DNA from: Nitrosopumilus sp. UBA526
GTDB lineage: Archaea > Thermoproteota > Nitrososphaeria > Nitrososphaerales > Nitrosopumilaceae
DNA: 10,157 nucleotides
Reading direction: 5' to 3'
Assembly (NCBI GenBank): GCA_002506665.1
Contig: DAXZ01000012.1
Coordinates: forward strand, 1-10,157
Both the position numbers and the translations under genes were made by a program. Positions 1-5,508 of this stretch are shown piece after piece. The notes below the pieces were generated by a model. It saw nothing but the letters and a program-made list of their open reading frames with translations. It was not told where the DNA came from and did no database searches. Position 1 is the stretch's first letter. Each line of letters starts with the position of its first letter.

Positions 1-184
1 AGTATAGCGAGTCATATGATGGTGGAGTGTTTGAATTTTCATAATAGGCCAGTCTTTTCTTTATCTCTTCAACCACGTTTGTCAGTTCTTTGTTCACCTT
101 TGCAAATTCTTCAAGCTTGTTTGCCTGATCTTCAATCTTGTCGTTTTGTTTTAAAATTATTTTTAACAAAATTGACTCTTCCAT
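1..184 (-). CDS. IS66-like transposase, N-terminal part (cut by window edge)
   Basis: This reading frame starts at ATG 184 on the minus strand and stays open to the window edge (61 codons). The visible protein has a charged, Leu-spaced coiled coil at residues 9-44, then RLAYYENSNTPPSYDSLY. A coiled coil ending in a 'YEN(P/S)NTPPS' segment is what IS66-type transposases of archaea carry at the N terminus, matching the 'NSSKPPS' of bacterial TnpC. The zinc-binding and DDE catalytic parts would lie outside the window, so activity cannot be judged. An in-frame stop at 224-226 limits the start to 184 or a little upstream. The A/T-rich stretch at 211-220 could be a weak TATA element. The terminal inverted repeat should lie between about 185 and 240, but only one end is present, so I cannot define it. 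The family call comes from a short motif. Confidence 0.62.
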   Translation of the reverse strand, partial: MEESILLKIILKQNDKIEDQANKLEEFAKVNKELTNVVEEIKKRLAYYENSNTPPSYDSLY

Positions 185-237
185 GATCTTGGCGAAATGG
201 TACTTGGATCTAAATTTTTTGGTTTAGGGACGAAAAG

Positions 238-465
238 CTAGGCACGACCTAAACAAATACGTTTTTTCTTGTAAGTTATAATGTAGGTCATTCCCAAATG
301 AGCATCTTGATTTTTTAATGCTCTTTTATCAAAAATTTTTTGTAGGCATTGTGAATCCTTACCATATTTGTCAGTACAGTCAAAATTAGGTTTATGGTTA
401 CAAGTTAATTTTTGATAATCAAATGCCTTACTATCAACTAGAATTTTAGGAGATTGTCTCGACAT
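238..465 (-). CDS. small Cys-containing hypothetical protein (75 aa)
   Basis: I do not recognise this protein. It is basic (C-terminal YKKKRICLGRA), has four cysteines (residues 22, 30, 40 and 71) with the first three spaced C-x7-C-x9-C, and has no signal peptide or membrane segment. A TATA-like TAATTATTTT (plus-strand 488-497) is centred about 28 nt upstream of ATG 465, the usual spacing for a leaderless archaeal transcript, and this supports a real gene. The gene lies between the 49-aa ORF upstream and the transposase downstream, all on the same strand. Its stop at 238-240 falls right where the transposon end is expected, so the C terminus may have been altered by the insertion. A chance ORF remains possible because the region is AT-rich. 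Confidence 0.45.
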   Translation of the reverse strand: MSRQSPKILVDSKAFDYQKLTCNHKPNFDCTDKYGKDSQCLQKIFDKRALKNQDAHLGMTYIITYKKKRICLGRA

Positions 466-487
466 AATATTAACAAAGTAAGGGGGG

Positions 488-497
488 TAATTATTTT
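488..497 (-). promoter_or_regulatory. TATA-like box of the 75-aa ORF
   Basis: On the minus strand this reads AAAATAATTA, preceded by CCG (possible BRE). It is centred about 28 nt upstream of ATG 465, so transcription would begin at or next to the start codon. It overlaps the stop codon of the upstream 49-aa ORF. Confidence 0.4.
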
Positions 498-640
498 TCG
501 GTTTTTGGCTGATTTGCTAGATAGTATTCTTCACATTTTTTTGCATATTCTATTTCCTTTTTGGTAGCCTTTCTTCTCATATATTTTTCAAAATCTCTAG
601 CATCTTCACCTTCGAGAATGATTGGTTCAGTTGGGTGCAT
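491..640 (-). CDS. small charged conserved-looking protein (49 aa)
   Basis: This is a 49-codon ORF from ATG 640 to TAA 491-493, beginning MHPTEPIILEGEDARDFEKY. The protein is hydrophilic and rich in Glu, Lys, Arg and Tyr. After a short Pro-containing start it is probably helical from about residue 12 (DARDFEKYMRRKATKKEIEY and on). It has one Cys (residue 36) and no membrane segment. The composition is that of a coding sequence rather than noise, and a TATA-like TTTAAAA sits about 30 nt upstream of the ATG. I believe thaumarchaeal genomes contain short proteins of this 'EPIxLEGxDAxxFExYM' type, but that is memory rather than a search result. No function is assigned. The 75-aa ORF follows on the same strand with its own promoter-like element. 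Confidence 0.6.
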   Translation of the reverse strand: MHPTEPIILEGEDARDFEKYMRRKATKKEIEYAKKCEEYYLANQPKTEK

Positions 641-658
641 CTTATATGGATAAACTAT

Positions 659-835
659 CTAGGGACTTTTAAAGATTTGTAATCTTTGAGGAGCTGTGCT
701 GTACGGAAATTTTGAATGAATGCAAACTAGCAGTGTACTATATGATCTGCTATCGTTCCTGCCTTGTCTATTATTGGCACTAACATACAGGGGGCCTTCT
801 TTTTGCTCATCATACAATGTTTTACTATCAAGCAT
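659..835 (-). CDS. doubtful small ORF (58 aa)
   Basis: An uninterrupted frame runs from ATG 835 to TAG 659-661 and begins MLDSKTLYDEQKEGPLYVSA. The protein is polar, rich in Ser, Tyr and Arg, with one Cys (residue 38) and no recognisable domain, signal peptide or membrane segment. An AT-rich stretch (rc AAATTATA, about 840-847) is too close to the ATG to be its TATA box. Its 3' end contains the promoter of the 49-aa gene. The stretch between the 49-aa gene and L39e otherwise shows only the L39e promoter, so this ORF may be a chance frame in intergenic DNA. I list it because nothing else explains the region. Confidence 0.2.
   Translation of the reverse strand: MLDSKTLYDEQKEGPLYVSANNRQGRNDSRSYSTLLVCIHSKFPYSTAPQRLQIFKSP
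666..674 (-). promoter_or_regulatory. TATA box of the 49-aa gene
   Basis: The minus strand reads CTTTAAAAG. The centre is about 30 nt from ATG 640, predicting a leaderless or nearly leaderless transcript. The box lies inside the 3' end of the doubtful 58-codon ORF. Confidence 0.5.
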
Positions 836-873
836 CCTATAATTTACGTGTGTTTAGAGTTTATTCTGGGATT

Positions 874-884
874 CATTTAAAAAG
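874..884 (+). promoter_or_regulatory. TATA box of the L39e-L31e operon
   Basis: CATTTAAAAAG is centred about 28 nt upstream of ATG 907, consistent with a leaderless transcript starting at the L39e start codon. Confidence 0.55.
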
Positions 885-906
885 AGCTCTACGTGCCTGA
901 TGATCT

Positions 907-1065
907 ATGGCGGCACGCAAGTCATCTCCAAGGAAGATCCGTCTGCTCAAAAAAACCAGACAGACATCGCCTGTACCTGCATGGATTATTCTCAAAACTA
1001 AGAGAGGTGTGAGAACCAATCCAAAGCGCAGAGCTTGGAGATCAACTGATGTGGAGGTAGGATAA
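907..1065 (+). CDS. rpl39e: large-subunit ribosomal protein L39e (eL39)
   Basis: This 52-codon gene encodes a very basic protein, MAARKSSPRKIRLLKKTRQT followed by a PVPAWIILKTKRGVRTNPKR core and RRAWRSTDVEVG. The order of a basic N-terminal helix, 'S.PVPAWI..KT' and 'NPKRR.WR....V' is diagnostic of eL39, one of the smallest proteins of the archaeal and eukaryotic 50S/60S subunit, which lines the peptide exit tunnel. The length is normal for the family (about 50 aa). The TATA box 28 nt upstream implies leaderless initiation. The stop TAA (1063-1065) directly abuts the ATG of L31e, so the two are co-transcribed and presumably made in similar amounts, as in most archaea. Confidence 0.95.
   Translation: MAARKSSPRKIRLLKKTRQTSPVPAWIILKTKRGVRTNPKRRAWRSTDVEVG
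1053..1058 (+). promoter_or_regulatory. Shine-Dalgarno site of L31e inside L39e
   Basis: GGAGGT lies in the last codons of L39e, 7 nt before ATG 1066. It is a near-perfect anti-SD match and fits a pattern in which the first gene of an operon is leaderless and the internal gene uses a ribosome binding site. Confidence 0.75.
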
Positions 1066-1629
1066 ATGTCTCAGGAATCTGAACGGGTTTATACAATTAA
1101 TCTAGGCAAAGTAAAACTCTCACAATCTCAGCACAGATCTGTAAGAGCAATCAATATGATTCGAGAATTTGCTCGACATCACATGAAAGTTGAGACAATC
1201 AAGATTGATGAAGACCTAGCGCATGAAGTCTGGGCAAAAGGAGTTCGAAGTCCCCCAAGAAAGGTTCGAGTGATAATGAGTAAAACAGACGAAGGTCACG
1301 TTCTTGTTTCAAGTTATGATAAAGATGCCGAAGAAAAGATATCTCCTGAAAAAGAAACTACAAAGATTTCTGATAATGTAGATCCTGTCACAGAAGAACC
1401 AGCTACAGAACCACCAAAAGAACCAGCTAAACCACCAAAGGATGATACTATGGAAGAACCAGCTAAACCAACAAAGGAAGATGCTAAACCATCAAAGGAT
1501 GATACAAAACCAACCAAGGAAGAATTAGCTACTGCAAAAGAACCATCTGCAGAACCAAAAGAAGATACTGCTAAACCTAAAGAACCATCTGCAGAATCAA
1601 AAGAAGATACTGCTAAACCTAAAGAATAA
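1066..1629 (+). CDS. rpl31e: ribosomal protein L31e (eL31) with long repetitive C-terminal tail
   Basis: Residues 1-90 are a standard eL31 domain: 'ERVYTINLGKVKL', 'RSVRAINMIREFARHHMKVE', then the signature W-A-K-G with SPPRKVRVIMSK (residues 56-72). eL31 is a 50S protein near the peptide exit tunnel. Archaeal eL31 is usually about 80-100 aa; this one is 187 aa. Residues 91-187 form a low-complexity tail of Pro, Ala, Lys, Glu, Asp and Thr built from degenerate units such as EPAKPPKDDT, EPAKPTKED and KPSKDDTKPTKEE, ending in two 14-residue copies of KEPSA(E)(P/S)KEDTAKP. The tail is mixed-charge and probably disordered, like a histone H1 tail. Its role is unknown. Only the first domain is expected to sit in the ribosome. 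The gene is co-transcribed with L39e. No aIF6 gene follows, although one often does in archaea. Confidence 0.93.
   Translation: MSQESERVYTINLGKVKLSQSQHRSVRAINMIREFARHHMKVETIKIDEDLAHEVWAKGVRSPPRKVRVIMSKTDEGHVLVSSYDKDAEEKISPEKETTKISDNVDPVTEEPATEPPKEPAKPPKDDTMEEPAKPTKEDAKPSKDDTKPTKEELATAKEPSAEPKEDTAKPKEPSAESKEDTAKPKE
1537..1620 (+). repeat. 42-bp tandem duplication in L31e tail
   Basis: Two adjacent 42-bp copies (1537-1578 and 1579-1620) differ by one base (CCA versus TCA, Pro versus Ser). Each encodes KEPSAE(P/S)KEDTAKP, and the first 6 bases of a third copy (AAAGAA) precede the stop. Near identity suggests a recent duplication by slippage or unequal exchange. The unit length keeps the frame. 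Confidence 0.95.
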
Positions 1630-1630
1630 T

Positions 1631-1640
1631 TCCTTTTTTC
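1631..1640 (+). terminator. oligo-T terminator after L31e
   Basis: A TCCTTTTTTC run directly after the L31e stop, with six consecutive T, is the usual archaeal intrinsic terminator form. Only 17 bp separate the convergent stops of L31e and the FtsZ-like gene. Confidence 0.5.
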
Positions 1641-1646
1641 AAAAGT

Positions 1647-2594
1647 TTATTCTATTTGGTATAAATCCAGTTCGCAATCAATACTGGAATCCGGCATGTC
1701 CCAATCAAGGGTGTCTTTTCGTGGAATAATCCCTAGTGGATCATAATTGTCAAACTTTGTCATTCCTTGAACTGATGATAACATTACAACTTTGGAATGT
1801 TCTAAAGATGATGTCATGTCAATTTGTGAATTGCTATCATTTAGAATCCCCGATGTAAGGCTTGTAATTGAGTTGATTATTCCTACGGGGATATTACTTG
1901 CTCCGACCACATACAACATTGAGCGTTTCACAGAACTAGGTGATGCATTTCCATACAGCATCTTTAGTGAATCTCTAAGCGAGTCCTCCATGTTCTGCCC
2001 GCCTTTGCTTGTTGTGAGAACACTAGTTTCATTAGAAATATCAGATATTTTCAGTGATTTTACAACATGCATAATTGCTGAATTTGCAATATCATAACAT
2101 GCCTTGGAATTCAGATCCGGATTACTGTCAAGCAATGAATCATTATCAAGCACTATGGTGCACTCTGAGTTCTCTCTAACCCTTTTTAGAGCGACTCCAG
2201 AGTTGAAAATCCTATCCTTCTCATATTTGAAAGGCATAATGGCAAAAGAGACTAGTCCCTTGCCTGCTTTATCACATATCTCTGATACAACCGGGGCCAT
2301 GGCAGATCCTGCCTTGCCTGCCAAATTACTCATCAAGACCACTGTGGAATAGTCTGAAATCTTTGCCTCTATCTCGTCTGCTACCTTGCAAGTCGAGCCC
2401 CTGATTAACTGAACAGATGGATTAACTATCGAGTCAGTTGAAACATGGATGGATGCATTCTCTGCAAAGTCCTTTTTGTCATTACTGATAACTAGGCAAT
2501 CAGAATCCAAGGCATCTCTTGCCTGAACTGCCAGTTTTGAGCCTATGCCACCGAGGCCTATGACCAAAATTGGTTCTTTGACCTGAAAACTCAT
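1647..2594 (-). CDS. FtsZ-like protein with degenerate tubulin signature
   Basis: This 315-aa protein aligns by motif with the tubulin/FtsZ GTPase fold. It has an N-terminal nucleotide loop GLGGIGSK (13-20), the position of the tubulin signature (90-98), then APVV (100-103), PFKYE (121-125) and NDSLL (151-155), matching FtsZ APVVAE, PFxFE and PNDxLL in order and spacing. Against FtsZ GGGTGTG, the signature here reads AGKAGSA (92-98), so the Thr and several glycines that grip the GTP phosphates are replaced, with a Lys at 94. I see no NxDxxD catalytic T7 loop around 180-200. FtsZ is usually 350-400 aa. Thaumarchaea divide with the Cdv (ESCRT-like) system, and their FtsZ homologues are known to be divergent. 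This is one of those or a paralogue, perhaps a nucleotide-binding but weakly hydrolysing scaffold. The gene is single, with its own TATA box. Confidence 0.8.
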   Translation of the reverse strand: MSFQVKEPILVIGLGGIGSKLAVQARDALDSDCLVISNDKKDFAENASIHVSTDSIVNPSVQLIRGSTCKVADEIEAKISDYSTVVLMSNLAGKAGSAMAPVVSEICDKAGKGLVSFAIMPFKYEKDRIFNSGVALKRVRENSECTIVLDNDSLLDSNPDLNSKACYDIANSAIMHVVKSLKISDISNETSVLTTSKGGQNMEDSLRDSLKMLYGNASPSSVKRSMLYVVGASNIPVGIINSITSLTSGILNDSNSQIDMTSSLEHSKVVMLSSVQGMTKFDNYDPLGIIPRKDTLDWDMPDSSIDCELDLYQIE

Positions 2595-2608
2595 ATCTGT
2601 ATTATCTT

Positions 2609-2623
2609 GATTTAGATAAAAAA
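2609..2623 (-). promoter_or_regulatory. TATA box of the FtsZ-like gene
   Basis: The minus strand reads TTTTTTATCTAAATC, centred about 24 nt upstream of ATG 2594. Spacing indicates a leaderless mRNA. Confidence 0.5.
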
Positions 2624-2657
2624 CCTTCTTACGTTTTTTTAATCAAATTTTAGATCG

Positions 2658-2664
2658 AAAAAAA
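2658..2664 (-). terminator. oligo-T terminator of the aspartase-MiaB operon
   Basis: Seven T on the minus strand directly follow the methylthiotransferase stop (2665-2667), with another T-rich run further on at about 2634-2640 on the opposite strand. No strong hairpin is seen, as expected for archaeal oligo-T termination. Confidence 0.5.
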
Positions 2665-3933
2665 TTAGCTTGCGATCTTCCCAATCAGTCTCTTTCCAAT
2701 GACATCTGTGATCTCAACTGTATGATACTGACCTATGTCTACTTTATCCTTGACGTATATTGCTTTGTAGGCAAAGTTTCTACCTCTGATTCCTTTATCT
2801 GCCCTCTCATCAAACAGGACTCGGCCCTTCCATCCGATCCATTTTTTATTGCTCTCACTAGACAATTTACTGATCTGCTCAAAAATTAGCTTGCTTCTTC
2901 GTTTAATCTCAGCTGCGTCAATCTGTTCCCATCTAGCAGCATCTGTTCCAGGCCTTGCACTATACTTTGATAAATTTACGATATCTGGCTTTGTCTCATC
3001 AAGCAGAGAGACTGTCTTTTGGAACTCGCCCTCAGTCTCTGAGGGAAAGCCCACAATTATATCAGTAGAAATGGTAAAGTCACCGAACCTCTCCCTTGCC
3101 TTGCTCACAGTATCTCTAAATGTTCTAGCAGTATGACCACGTTTCATATCGCCTAGTACCTTGTCACTTCCGCTCTGTACTGGAATGTGAAGAAATTTGA
3201 AGACCTTGTCATTGCCATAAGAGTCGATCAGGCTATCTTTGATTCTAGGCATATACATGGGATTCATCATTCCAACTCTGATCATAAAATCCCCGGGAAT
3301 CTCTGTTACTGCATTTACTAGGCACGGTAGGTTCGACCCAATATCAAATCCATAACATCCATTATCTGTAGACGTCAACCAGATTTCTTTGCATCCTTCT
3401 TTAACTTCTGACTTGACCTGCCTTACAATGTCTCCCAACCTGTAACTTGACAATTCTCCCTTGGATAATTTTGTCTGACAAAACGTACATTCGCTCATAC
3501 AACCACTTGCAATCTCTACAATTCCAACTGTCGGGTTTAGTCTGACCTTGGGAAGCCCTACTTTGGACAAATCCGTGTCTTCTAATGCAACCTGCCTTCC
3601 TCCTTTCAAGACCGAATCAATAACCTGGAGTGTCTTTCCTAATGAATTGGGTCCTAACATACTAGCATCTTTTGAGAACTTTTCAACAGTATCTCTTTCT
3701 GCCTTTGGGAGGCAACCTGCAACAATGAGAGGCCTTGATCTTAATGACTTAATCCTGTGAATCATTTTATTTGCAGTCGAATCTTTGACTGAACATGTAA
3801 CTACAATGTTTAGATCTGATTTAGATGAATCATCAGTTAACGTATGCCCGCCATTTAGAATCAGCCCAGAGATCATCTCCGAATCTGCAAAGCTTGCAGA
3901 ACATCCGTATGCTTCTATGAAAATCTTTGCCAT
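2665..3933 (-). CDS. archaeal MiaB-like/CDKAL1-type tRNA methylthiotransferase
   Basis: This 422-aa radical SAM enzyme probably converts t6A to ms2t6A at position 37 of ANN-decoding tRNAs, as the archaeal/eukaryotic e-MtaB (CDKAL1) branch does. The N-terminal UPF0004 domain starts IFIEAYGCSASFADSEMISG and supplies Cys11, Cys47 and Cys74 for the auxiliary 4Fe-4S cluster. The radical SAM motif C-x3-C-x2-C is Cys145, Cys149 and Cys152 (SGCMSECTFCQ). Later landmarks are TSTDNGCYG (187-195), HIPVQSGSD (249-257) and IVGFPSET (293-300). A C-terminal TRAM RNA-binding domain occupies about 363-422. In many family members the 'TSTDNGCYG' position reads as TSxDTGAYG, so two substitutions are visible. 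The length is normal. The gene is second in an operon, its ATG being 3 nt after the aspartase/fumarase stop (TAAGTCATG). Confidence 0.9.
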   Translation of the reverse strand: MAKIFIEAYGCSASFADSEMISGLILNGGHTLTDDSSKSDLNIVVTCSVKDSTANKMIHRIKSLRSRPLIVAGCLPKAERDTVEKFSKDASMLGPNSLGKTLQVIDSVLKGGRQVALEDTDLSKVGLPKVRLNPTVGIVEIASGCMSECTFCQTKLSKGELSSYRLGDIVRQVKSEVKEGCKEIWLTSTDNGCYGFDIGSNLPCLVNAVTEIPGDFMIRVGMMNPMYMPRIKDSLIDSYGNDKVFKFLHIPVQSGSDKVLGDMKRGHTARTFRDTVSKARERFGDFTISTDIIVGFPSETEGEFQKTVSLLDETKPDIVNLSKYSARPGTDAARWEQIDAAEIKRRSKLIFEQISKLSSESNKKWIGWKGRVLFDERADKGIRGRNFAYKAIYVKDKVDIGQYHTVEITDVIGKRLIGKIAS

Positions 3934-3936
3934 GAC

Positions 3937-5298
3937 TTATCCAAATAGAGAATCAATCTCCTTGTTACTCATCAGCTTTTTTGAAACGACAAGCTCCCTG
4001 ATGGTTTTTCCAGTCTTTAGTGACTCTTTGAAGAGATCTGCTGATCTCTTATATCCTATCTTTGGAGTTAACAATGTAACAATTACTGGACTGTTCTCAA
4101 TGTCTTGGCGTAGCTTGTTTTTGTTAGCTGTTAGTCCGTCAATCAGATTTGCAGAGAATATTGGCAAAAAGTTTTTGAGCATGTCTGTTGATTCCAGCAC
4201 ACACTTTAGCATTACTGGAAGCATGACATTAAGTTCAAACTGGCCTGCCTGTGCAGCATGGGATACTGACGTATCATTTCCAATTATATTAAAGCAAACC
4301 ATATTCATGCATTCTGCCAACGATGGGTTTACCTTTCCAGGCATAATTGACGAGCCTGCATGCACTGCAGGAATTCCCAACTCTGCGAGTCCGGCAATCG
4401 GTCCTGATGCCATCAATCTAATATCATTTGCAATCCTTCCTATCTCTACGGCCAAGTTTCGTAGGGCACCTGAAAGATTTACCACTGCAAACCTGCTTTG
4501 CAGGCCGTACTGCATGTCTCTTTCTGGCCTTAATGGAAACCTTGAGATCTTTGCGAGTTCTGATATTGCAATATTTCTATAGCCCCTTGGCGTATTGGCT
4601 CCAGAACCAACTGCGGTTCCTCCCAGCGCTATCTTGTACAACTCTTTTTGCGCATCCGTGATCTCTTTTTTTGCACTAGTGACTGCCGTGACATGTGCTG
4701 CAAACTCACTGCCAAGTGAAACAGGTAATGCATCCATCAGGTGTGTTCTCCCAATTTTTTTAAATGATGAAAACTTTTTTGCTTTTTTGGATAACGATTT
4801 AATCAGTGTATCAATGGCTAAAACAGTATTTTTTAGATTCATCAGAATTGCAACATGCATTGCAGTGGGATATGTGTCGTTACTTGACTGTGACATGTTG
4901 ACGTGATCATTTGGATGCAGAAATTTGTATTGTCCCTTTTTTTTGCGCAGTATCTCTAGTGCGACATTTGCAATGACCTCGTTTGTATTCATATTAAACG
5001 CAGTACCTGCACCAGAGTTTATCATATCAACTACAAACTGATCCATGTATCTTCCAGACAGAATTTTGTCACATGCCAACACAATAGCTCTTCCTTTCTT
5101 TGATTCGATTGCCTTTGTTCTCATGTTTGCAACTGCGGCAGAACGTTTTATCATCACAAATGACCTTGTTAAATTTTCATGACTCTTGTTGCCTGTTACA
5201 TGGTACTGTTTTATTGCCCTACCTGTAAATGGTCCATAGTACACGTCAGCAGGAATCTTGACTCTTCCAAGTGAATCCTCATCTGCTCTAAACTTCAT
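3937..5298 (-). CDS. aspartase/class II fumarase family lyase
   Basis: This 453-aa homotetrameric lyase adds or removes water or ammonia across fumarate. Family motifs include DSLGxVxIPADVYYG (8-22), GAGTAFNMNTNEVIAN (96-111), HPNDHVNMSQSSNDTYPTA (128-146), GRTH with His186, and GGTAVGSG (226-233). The mobile catalytic loop is GSSIMPGKVNP (315-325). Substrate choice is unclear. GAGTxxNMNTNEVIAN, HPNDHVNMSQ, GNDT (340-343) and a C terminus like 'TGKTIRELVV' look like aspartate ammonia-lyase. His186, GGTAVG and AGQFELNV also occur in fumarases, and Bacillus-type aspartases have His in that position too. Genome annotations of such genes use both names. It may supply fumarate to C4-acid metabolism or release ammonia from aspartate. 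It is the first gene of an operon. The ATG at 5298 is the only start in reach; a weak AATAAT is centred about 26 nt upstream. Confidence 0.88.
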   Translation of the reverse strand: MKFRADEDSLGRVKIPADVYYGPFTGRAIKQYHVTGNKSHENLTRSFVMIKRSAAVANMRTKAIESKKGRAIVLACDKILSGRYMDQFVVDMINSGAGTAFNMNTNEVIANVALEILRKKKGQYKFLHPNDHVNMSQSSNDTYPTAMHVAILMNLKNTVLAIDTLIKSLSKKAKKFSSFKKIGRTHLMDALPVSLGSEFAAHVTAVTSAKKEITDAQKELYKIALGGTAVGSGANTPRGYRNIAISELAKISRFPLRPERDMQYGLQSRFAVVNLSGALRNLAVEIGRIANDIRLMASGPIAGLAELGIPAVHAGSSIMPGKVNPSLAECMNMVCFNIIGNDTSVSHAAQAGQFELNVMLPVMLKCVLESTDMLKNFLPIFSANLIDGLTANKNKLRQDIENSPVIVTLLTPKIGYKRSADLFKESLKTGKTIRELVVSKKLMSNKEIDSLFG

Positions 5299-5508
5299 AC
5301 TGATTTTCCTATTCTCCTCATTATTGACTCTTTTTCAAATGTTCCTCAAATCATATTATCAGACCAGAGAGGATCTGACGAAATATCAATTATTATGCCC
5401 CTAGATTCCAAATTGGCCCTAGCCCAAGTTTTAAGGTATATGAGGCGGCCTATCTAAACGTGATTAATAATGCGAATTATTATATATGAATTACAAATCC
5501 CTTGTTTT
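5299..5508. promoter_or_regulatory. divergent control region between lyase operon and nirK
   Basis: This 210-bp divergent intergenic stretch holds the nirK TATA box (right side), a weak AATAAT element and a GAGGAG (rc of 5314-5319) on the lyase side. It also has two CCCTAG hexamers 18 bp apart (5399-5404, 5417-5422), the second inside TTGG-n7-CCAA (5413-5427). A small stem-loop (TCAGACC / GGATCTGA, 5359-5378, one bulge) is present. No gene was confirmed here. The repeats could be regulator sites, but this is inferred from symmetry and position only. Confidence 0.35.
5475..5490 (+). promoter_or_regulatory. strong TATA box of nirK (sets the start codon)
   Basis: AATTATTATATATGAA is centred about 26 nt before ATG 5509. 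It lies downstream of the earlier in-frame ATG at 5470, which therefore cannot be in the mRNA from this promoter. Confidence 0.7.

Noticed and set aside
641..906. possible tRNA or structured RNA upstream of L39e
   Set aside because: No acceptor stem, T-loop (GTTCRANNC) or other RNA signature was found in either strand by eye.
1314..1517. 67-codon Gly/Ser-rich minus-strand ORF
   Set aside because: It is the mirror of the L31e tail repeats (Pro/Lys codons read backwards).
3785..4582. 265-codon plus-strand ORF across the lyase/methylthiotransferase genes
   Set aside because: It is antisense to two clear enzyme genes with intact motifs and shows no domain; it is a shadow frame.
5346..5411. short minus-strand frame reading LESRGIIIDISSDPLWSDNM from TTG 5411, open for about 34 codons back to a stop near 5450
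   Set aside because: It has no ATG start except one codon before its end, is very short, and lies in the divergent promoter region. It looks protein-like and could be a gene remnant, but the support is too thin.
5470..5508. upstream in-frame start for nirK
   Set aside because: It lies before the TATA box and would add residues that do not suit a signal peptide.
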